A DNA stretch of 64,000 bases from Bimuria novae-zelandiae CBS 107.79 (Eukaryota > Ascomycota > Dothideomycetes > Pleosporales > Didymosphaeriaceae). The notes beneath the pieces were generated by a model. The model saw only the letters and a program-made list of their open reading frames with translations. It had not been told where the DNA came from and did no database searches. The stretch spans positions 595,736-659,735 of the forward strand of contig ML976665.1 of the NCBI GenBank assembly GCA_010015655.1. The letters are read 5' to 3'. Shown here piece after piece: positions 57,327 through 64,000 of this stretch. Numbering within the stretch: the first letter of the stretch is position 1; every line of letters begins with the position of its first letter. The position numbers were made by a program, and so were the translations under genes.

Positions 57327-60300
57327 CTGTCGAGGTCAGCGCTGTCCTCTCACTCCCTCTCCTCGCTAAACTCAGGAACAACAACACAAAATGTACGAGC
57401 GCAAGCTCCATCAGCGCTACAGCAGGCGGACTACTGCCAAGCACACTGTGGGTCAGCTCCGCGTTCTCTTGGGCCTTCTGTTTAATCCTTCCGCAAGGAG
57501 GGTCAACGTACTCAGGGTAAGGTTTCTACACGAGGAGAATTTCAATTGTTACACCAGCTCGCCTCCAGTCCCCACTGCCCAAGCTTTTGCTTTGATCTAG
57601 GCTTCTGGCACTGATGCGTGATATGAGGGATCGCGCGTCGTTGGCCTTGGCCATAAGAGGGGGGTTGGGGAAAAGTGTGAAAATGAGGATGAGGAAGAAA
57701 TATTGAACGTACCGGGATGACAGGTCGGTTGGGATGGCGATGACGATCGACCTGAAGGAAGTGACGGATGTCTCCGCTGGTAAAGAAATCGGACGACATT
57801 TCTGCGGGCGAAGAGGTCGCCCGGACCTCCTGACCGAAGACCGAAGAAAGAAGCACCACGCAAGTGTCAGCACCATCCACTTTCCGTCCTCCCACCACCA
57901 CCACCACCTGAAAACAAAAAAACCTCTCGCAAAAAATGTATGAGCGGCAGAAGCCGTTCAGGTATACTATGCGGAGGCAGCGCAACTACCCGTGGGACCT
58001 ACTCCGCGTCAAGCAGTCTTTCCATGACCCCTAACGATCATTCGGCCGTTTGCCTCGCCGCGAGAAGACAAGTCCTCACTCTGATGAGTTTCCTCGCGTT
58101 GATTCTACCGCCAATTCCCCTCATGACTGCGCTTGATCTTTCATGTTGGCCGGGCGCGGCCCTCGAGAAACGAGGGCCGCGGGCACCTAGGAAGGGGATG
58201 GAGCTCCGGTCTCAGGGGCCAGGGCCGTTGGGATGGGTGTGCGGGGTGGATGTGGGGTCGGGTTGCTCACCTAGAGTGTATGCTTCTGCGGCATTGAGCA
58301 GTCTGTCATGATCGACGGGATTGACTGTCTGAGATGCTGGCGTGGAAGCTTTGTGCTTTCTCCTCAGCGGTAATCGATGCCCAGTACGACGACCATATTC
58401 TACGATAATGATCTGGTCAGCACTTATATGACCTAAGCATGCAAGAGAAGAAGAGGCTCGACAAATGGCTCAGATGCCTTTTACTATATGGTGCATGGAG
58501 AACCGCATTTCAGCAAGGAGTGTTCGGGTTCTCTGTCCAGAACCCATTTCTTTTTTGGTTTGTCGTCATCGCCATCAAGGATTGTTGCAGCAGCGGGGAG
58601 ACTTACTTACAAGAGGCTCGAAGACAGGGAAGCTACGAGCTTGCAGATGAATCAGCTGCTTATTTGGCAGCGAGGGTGGACATGACGATCTGTTGAGGTC
58701 GAAAGAGATAGCTTGCAAGATCGCTCCCACTCATCATCGCCAGATGTGTTTGTCGTAGCGAACGACTCTGGATGGAGAAGACCTACCAAGGACCTCAAGC
58801 GCTCAGCTCAATCGAACTCAGGGCTCGTAAGCCCGATCTACGGCTCATGATCTATACCTGCCAGTCCAGCCTATCGTTGTCAGCAATTCCGCCTCTCCAG
58901 CAACCACAAGAACAAGCAACGCATCAAAGCAGAAAAAAAGTACGAGCGAAAGCTCCTGCAAAGCAGCATAGCGGAATGGGCGCCAACGCTGCCGAGGATC
59001 AGCTCCGCGTCGCATCGCGCGCTTCCAGACTTTCCCTACATCCGTTCTGGCTATTCAAGAAAGAATTATCCTTAGTGTGTAGTTACCCTTGGCAGGACCG
59101 ACACATCGCAGTCTCCACCCCCGCCCTCCCGCGCGCGAGTGTTTCGTTCATCTTGGCCCCGTTTATTTTTGCCCTCCTGGAGTAACGGACGGGCCTTGCT
59201 TAATGGGACGATGGGAGCGTCGCATCCAGATGCTAGGGCCTATTATAATATCATGCAAGACAAAGAGAGCGATAGACGTACCGTATCACGCGCCGTGGTT
59301 CGAGGGTGAACTTCAGATCAGAGACATCGAGGCTGTAGTATCTGCAAGTGTCAGCATCCGTTCCGCACACAAAGGTGAAGAAACAAAACGCAAAGAAACT
59401 TGTCAACGGAAATGTACGAACGCAAGCACCAGCAACGGCACAGTAGGCGACATACTACCAAAGCCGCCGTGGGTCAGCTCCGCGTCAATTCGATCCTCTC
59501 TAACTAAAACACCTCCAGTCGCTAGGATGTAGATACTATAAAGGGTAGTATTGTTCTTTTCAGTATGGATCGGTTGCTGTTGCTAGCGCCGGTGGAGAAC
59601 TACCAGGCCAGCGAACAGCTTTGCTCTCGGCTTCGTCTTAGGTCTGCGGTATGAGGAACCAGACCATTAGAACTAAGCCAGCATGCAGGGGTGATGGGGA
59701 GGCAAAGCAAGTACGACTCACCTGGCGTCGATGTGCAGTGGAGGCTGTGTGCTCTGCAGCTAACCATCGTCAAAGTGACATGCTGCCGATGCTCATGTTG
59801 AGGCTTTGTTTCCCACAGCTATCTCTTATGGTGCTTCGAAGCGAGCGTGTCGACCAGGGAGCGCGTGCCGGGCGAGATCGATCGAGGTACACAGGAGAGC
59901 GTCGAGTTGCTCAGAAGCGTCGGTATTATTGCCAGCGTACAAACATGCGAATCATCGTCAACATCGGATCTGCGTTGATAACGGACCAAGTATCAGCAAC
60001 TGTTCATCCGCAAAGCCCCACAGAATATGCTCCAATTTGTGAGCCCGAGCACCACTTCTTTAGCGCAACGATATGCAGGATTTCAAGTGCGCGGTGGTCA
60101 GCCGGGCGTCACTGGCCAGCACCACAAGCCAGACGTGCAATGAGATGGACCGTTCCCACGAGTCGTCTCGTCTGCCTCACGCTTGCGTATCGCTAATGAA
60201 CTACCCTGATAGGGAGCCGGCGGCGCTTTTGTGGCTAGGAGGCTATGGCTTCCAGTGGAAGACCGTCACGACGCCATTGTTCCTCCATTCAATCTGCAAC

Positions 60301-60620
60301 TGGCGGGGTTGGAGGTAGTGTGGAGTCCAGCTACCTCTTTGACTACCACCGCGTTGTATGACGTAGGGAGACCGATTGATTTGCCTCGGGAAGGATTTCT
60401 AGATGAACGGAGCTCATCAACTTCGGTATTGAAAGGTGCTGCCATGGACGGCATCCCAGGCGGTGGTCGAATCGGGTCGAGAAGTCTTTTTCCTGCGATC
60501 AAGTGTCAGCGTCATCCATCAAACGCTCAAAGCCAGAGATGTACGAGCACGGCTGTTCACGGCCGCTATGGTCTGAGCAGAGCGACTATGGGACATGTCC
60601 ACGTCGACACCAGACGGCGT
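57327..60620 (-). repeat. Five ~0.5-kb-spaced modules with a homologous intron
   Basis: Modules at 57335-57464, 57864-58010, 58879-59011, 59348-59487 and 60503-60617 share, on the plus strand, GTCAGC near the left, a purine-rich middle,and GTACGAGC. Except for the last they also share CCGCGT near the right. Spacing is about 0.5 kb or a multiple. Read on the minus strand, GTACGAGC is a donor (GC[T]C|GTACAT) and GTCAGC a branch point (GCTGAC). They give introns 57327-57396, 58858-58943, 59342-59417 and 60493-60544 (52-86 nt). In the second module the donor G is mutated to A. The downstream exon of the 59.35-kb module is exactly 60 nt (59282-59341) before another GTACGT donor. Confidence 0.55.
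58020..58850. other. Unassigned stretch between modules
   Basis: No supported gene; a minus-strand GTAAGT-like donor at about 58605 suggests another unit of the same series. Confidence 0.3.
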
Positions 60621-61154
60621 CCGAACAAGCTAAGCAAAACCTTTGGATCGACTCCTGCCCGAGAACGATCGTGAACACTAAACTATAAGGTGCTCTAACC
60701 CGCGCACTGCAGAACAGCAGTGGCCCATGCCATCTTCCGCCTGGTGATGGTTATTGAATCTGCGCCTCAAATGCTGCCGTGGGTACAACGCTATGTGGAA
60801 GCGGAACCCGACGGAGCGGCGGCGGCGGGGGCGTGAAGGAGAGGGAGCTTACCTTGTTGGAAGAGGTAGACTCCTGGTTGAGTGTACCATATTTCCGCTC
60901 GCACGCGGGGGTTGGAAGACGTTCTGATGCAGTTGACGCTCCTATCGAGTGTGGTGTGGGTATCGTCGCCGCCGTCGATGTTTCAAAAGCGGTGATGAAG
61001 GAGCCCAGCACGCTGTTCATGTGTCAGCTCAAGGTTCTCTGGTTGAATTTCTGCCAGCCGACTGTGTAGCCGAGTGAGCTAGGGTGACATACCGCGTTCT
61101 GAGATCGAACTCAAAAGGCATGCGCACGGGCCATCCGATGTGCAACCATGGAGG

Positions 61155-61508
61155 TCAAGCCTGAAGAAGAGAAGAGGGTGTTGCAAAGCGCGATAGCTGT
61201 CTGAAAAGCTCTCTTGTGGCCTCGTAATGAGGTTGAATAGCAGCTCTGCGTCTCTGAGAGTTGGTGTCCTCTCCTGCCTCCATCGGAGCTGCGCTGCGGG
61301 GAGAGCAGGCAGGGTGGTAGGGCGGCAACGCCTCGTGCACCGCATCTGGAAAGCCGTCAATATATCTCTCAGTGTCTCTTCGGATGTGTAGAGCGATCTG
61401 GTATGTGCTGTGAGTCGCTCGCAATGCCTCCGCGACCGCGTCGGACGAGGACGGGGATCCCGTGACCTCTGCCATCGGCGACGAGGAGTCATTGGCCAGT
61501 ACGCTCAT
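61155..61508 (-). CDS. Small unknown protein or exon
   Basis: 117 codons from ATG at 61508, the most coding-like frame of the 45-62 kb region. It starts M-S-V-L-A-N-D-S-S-S-P-M, has a helical centre with I-A-L-H-I-R-R-D-T-E-R-Y-I and a basic-to-helical end E-A-T-R-E-L-F-R-Q-L-S-R. A pyrimidine tract ending CTTCTTCAG sits at its 3' end and could be an acceptor for a further exon. A clear intron follows downstream (61013-61092, GTATGT ... GCTGAC ... AACAG), and the exon beyond it (60853-61012) is open and ends at a GTAAGC donor. It may be part of a longer gene. Family not recognised. Confidence 0.4.
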   Translation of the reverse strand: MSVLANDSSSPMAEVTGSPSSSDAVAEALRATHSTYQIALHIRRDTERYIDGFPDAVHEALPPYHPACSPRSAAPMEAGEDTNSQRRRAAIQPHYEATRELFRQLSRFATPSSLLQA

Positions 61509-61757
61509 GGTACGCTGTCGCTGAGGGTAAGAAGTGGCTAAAATTACTCGTGGAGGTGGTCACTTGTGTATAACGGTTGCAGACGGGGCTGCGTTGAGGG
61601 CGGAGGAGCGGCAGCTCCGGTAGCCTCGACGCGAAAATCTCAACAACGACAGACCGCAGCATGTTACGGTAAGCTTGTGGTCGCTCTTGGTGGTCTCCAA
61701 AAGCTTCCCAGCACTATTTATGTAGAGGAGAGGGGTGCAGAAGGCCTTGCCATCGCG

Positions 61758-61868
61758 TCAAGGAGAGCGGCGGCGAAACCGACGCCAGCGACGCGCAGCA
61801 GAGCGCGTAGCACGAGCAAGAGAGAGAAAGAAGTACCAAGGAACGTTATCCTGGGCTTTTTCACTCAT
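61758..61868 (-). CDS. Possible first exon or 36-residue Arg-rich peptide
   Basis: An ATG at 61868 follows a CAACACCAACAACC-type, pyrimidine-rich leader (61880-61960, minus strand), which looks like a genuine fungal promoter/5'UTR. Unspliced, it encodes 36 residues starting M-S-E-K-A-Q-D-N-V-P-W and ending R-R-W-R-R-F-R-R-R-S-P. Alternatively, CCTTG|GTACTTC marks a donor after 11 codons and the rest is intron, making this the first exon of the minus-strand unit that includes 61155-61508; phases do not match in the simplest join. Confidence 0.3.
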   Translation of the reverse strand: MSEKAQDNVPWYFFLSLARATRSAARRWRRFRRRSP

Positions 61869-61869
61869 T

Positions 61870-62489
61870 GCAAGAGGTTTGAAAGTGTGAGATTGGTTAA
61901 GGTTGTTGGTGTTGTGATGGAGGAAGCGCGAGGTGATGAAAAGGGACGAGGGTCAGCAGACGAGAAAATCAAAGCAGTTCACCAGCGCAACGTCAACGAC
62001 GCAGGGGCCAAGCCATAGTATGCCTGGGAAACCGAGCTGCACGTCTGGAAGAAGGTCTCTGCAAGCTTATCCATACATGTTTTCAATGCTATCTAGCCAT
62101 ACTGTCTACTACATGCAGTTGAACCTATATTTGGCCATTTTTCCTTAATCCATGCCACCCGAAAAATCCTTTCTGTAGAGTTTCGTTGATCGGGTAGCTG
62201 TTGCAAAGCCATCGATGCTCCATCAACACCGTCTCGGGCTTATGTCGCCTCCAGCGACATCAAGCACGCAACGTCCGCTAGCAATTACTCCCCCATTTTC
62301 AATTTCGACTTCATACACCTGTCTCTTGTCTGAAAAAAACCCCCGAAAAGTGATTCGCCTCTAAGCATATCTGCTAATCGTGCCAAGGATCGTAATAGCG
62401 ATGTCTCTATCCGCTGCGATAACAGATTGTTTGCAATTCCGCCGCATCCATCGAACGACCCATATTGAAACCATAGCGGGAGAACGTGC
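61870..62489. other. Intergenic, no supported gene
   Basis: Contains the likely promoter of the unit described above and the 3' flank of the last gene. Confidence 0.4.
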
Positions 62490-64000
62490 TCAGCGCACAC
62501 GACGTCTTCCTCCTCTTGATTCAATCTCCCGGGGGAATGTCGCATCGATCTCGTCATCGCGCTTCCCGCCTGTTTAACACATTAGTCAGATTCATATTAA
62601 CAGATCTCGTTCATACCTTTGGATCGCGAAGAGCGAGCAGAGGAGCCTGGTCGAGCACGGGTTGTCTTAGAAGAAGCCGTATACTGCATCTGAAATTGTT
62701 GAGACGCAGTTGCGCTCTGCGCGTTACGCTGCTGTCGAGTGCGCGGTGGCGGTACAACGAATGGCTGTGACTTGGGCTGAGAGACTTGATAGCCTTGAGA
62801 GGATCGCACTGATTGCAACGAATTTTGACTTGGCGAGCTCCGTTGACGTTTAGTAGTTCCATGACCTCGGGAATGGCTGCTCGAGCTCTTTCGCTTCAGT
62901 GTCGTACCCCGGTCAGCATGTTGAGGTGTTTCAAGAGGTGGGTCTCCAGATGCATCCACAGATGTATTACCGTGATGCCCGTACGTCTTTTGACTGATCC
63001 ATGGTCGATGGATATAGTCCGGAGAGCTAGATCCTGCACGGCTCGACTCGTCTAGCTGCCCCGAACGCCGGCTTTGGGAGGGGGCAAGGCGTACAGTACT
63101 AGACTGAGAATGCCGACTCCTCCCAGATGGAGTATGAGGAATAGGCGGCGGAAGCATACGAGATCCTGTATTTGCTTGCGATTGAGGCCGGTCTTGAGAT
63201 CGAGACGAAGGCTTGGTCAAAGCATTTCGCGATAATTTTTTAGGCGTCTCGTAGAAGTTATCCTGACGTGGAGGATCTTTGTTCGAGTGCCCATCCATGT
63301 TGATAGATTTAGTGGGTACCGTTCCTTGCTCAAGAGCAGTCATGTCGAGGATATCGTCTGAAGCCGGAGGGTCAGAAAGTGCACTGGACGATACACCTAC
63401 TTTGCCGGTGTCTGACATGTGGTTCATGTTCTGGTCAAAGTTGTACACAGAACAACTCAACATACTCCGAGGATCATCTGTAGCTTCCACAGAAAGGTCA
63501 ATGTATGAGCCATGATTATCGTCAAGGGTTTGTCGTATTTCGCCCCCTGCATCAACATCAACCAGATCCAGTTCATCTTCAAGTTCATGGTAACCATTGA
63601 AGCCCACATTAGCCGGAGCGTATTGTTGAAAGCTCGGCGTCGATTGTTCATGGGATACTTCCGCAACGTTAAGAACCGTTTTGTTCTGCCTGTTGGGTTT
63701 CTTTCTCGTCTTCGGTCCATTTGATTCGCTCAAAGCGCTGTTATGCGCGCCGAAACGCAAGTCAGGTCGCGAAATCGCAGACTGCGATTCTACCGTCGGT
63801 ATAGAAGCACGCCCTTGAAGTCGAGGATCGCGCTGAAGCTTCTCGTTCGATGTACGGGTCTCTTGGACAAGCTGCTGGTATTTTTCCAACGTAGCCTTCT
63901 TGTGAGCCTCTAGCTCACGACTCTTGTGCTCAGCGATCCTCTCGGCTTCTTTCAAGGCATTCTCGACTTGGCTGATGCGGCTCTTGAGTCCAACGGTTTG
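62490..64000 (-). CDS. C-terminal part of a coiled-coil, Ser-rich protein (runs off right edge)
   Basis: Two exons in the window: 62617 to beyond 64000 (frame open to the last base) and 62490-62569, joined by a 47-nt intron (GTATGA ... CTAAT ... AAACAG). About 487 codons are visible. The first ~55 residues are a heptad-like coiled coil (I-S-Q-V-E-N-A-L-K-E-A-E-R-I then K-Y-Q-Q-L-V-Q-E-T). A long disordered Ser/Pro/Asp region follows, with basic patches such as T-L-K-R-K-S-S-S-S and T-K-R-Q-R-S. The spliced C-terminus ends in an Arg-rich G-G-R-R-R-V-R; without splicing it would end at N-E-I-C. The N-terminus is missing. Architecture suggests a nuclear or chromosome/spindle-associated protein, but this is inference and no family is recognised. 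Confidence 0.75.

Noticed and set aside
57327..60620. Box C/D snoRNA host-gene idea for the intron array
   Set aside because: I looked for TGATGA and CTGA boxes with terminal stems inside the putative introns; they are too short (52-86 nt) and no consistent box pair recurs.
1..64000. CRISPR arrays, bacterial operons, ribosome binding sites, riboswitches
   Set aside because: The sequence is eukaryotic (spliced genes, LTR elements); no regularly spaced identical short repeats with unique spacers were seen.

Overview
The window looks like ascomycete fungal DNA, most likely from a filamentous Pezizomycotina species and possibly a Dothideomycete/Pleosporales member (the clade is inferred). The evidence is short spliceosomal introns (about 45-85 nt) with CTAAC/CTGAC branch points, fungal gene families (P450, M14 carboxypeptidase, a BIM1/X325-like copper protein), Ty1/Copia and Tc1/mariner elements, and long TpA-rich blocks whose repeat copies differ mainly by C-to-T and G-to-A changes. 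That last pattern is the signature of repeat-induced point mutation (RIP).

Layout. 1-5.5 kb is a RIP-degraded transposon block: a Copia C-terminal remnant, a Tc1/mariner element with a decayed transposase, a longer pair of inverted repeats, and a 265-bp foldback element. 5.6-30 kb is gene-rich. It holds a small F-box-like protein, a broken CorA-like membrane protein, an RGG/RG-rich protein, two frame-disrupted genes and one with a premature stop, a three-exon P450, a three-exon conserved protein, a secreted M14 carboxypeptidase, a GPI-anchored BIM1/X325-like protein, a coiled-coil protein and two unknown proteins. Two solo LTRs of one Copia family lie next to the P450 and carboxypeptidase genes. 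At 31.1-32.9 kb there is a Tc1/mariner-type element with 37-bp perfect terminal repeats and a TA target duplication; its transposase has two in-frame TAG stops.

35.2-45.4 kb is a nested retrotransposon. The left LTR of a plus-strand Copia element interrupts a host membrane-protein gene. A second, minus-strand Copia element (38870-44890, 223-bp LTRs, TSD ACAAT) sits inside the RNase H region of the first. Two further solo LTRs with exact 5-bp duplications lie inside the second. The RIP tract stops roughly half-way through each outer LTR.

45.4-62 kb is the puzzling part. It has normal GC content and no long convincing gene, but on the minus strand it carries many well-formed intron signatures (GTAAGT/GTACAT, GCTGAC/GCTAAC, CAG) at roughly regular spacing. 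They lie in diverged tandem units of about 240, 275, 360 and 500 bp. This is my best candidate for something undescribed: a tandemly amplified, short-exon transcription unit (coding or non-coding), or its decayed remains. The window closes with the C-terminal part of a coiled-coil/Ser-rich gene running off the right edge.
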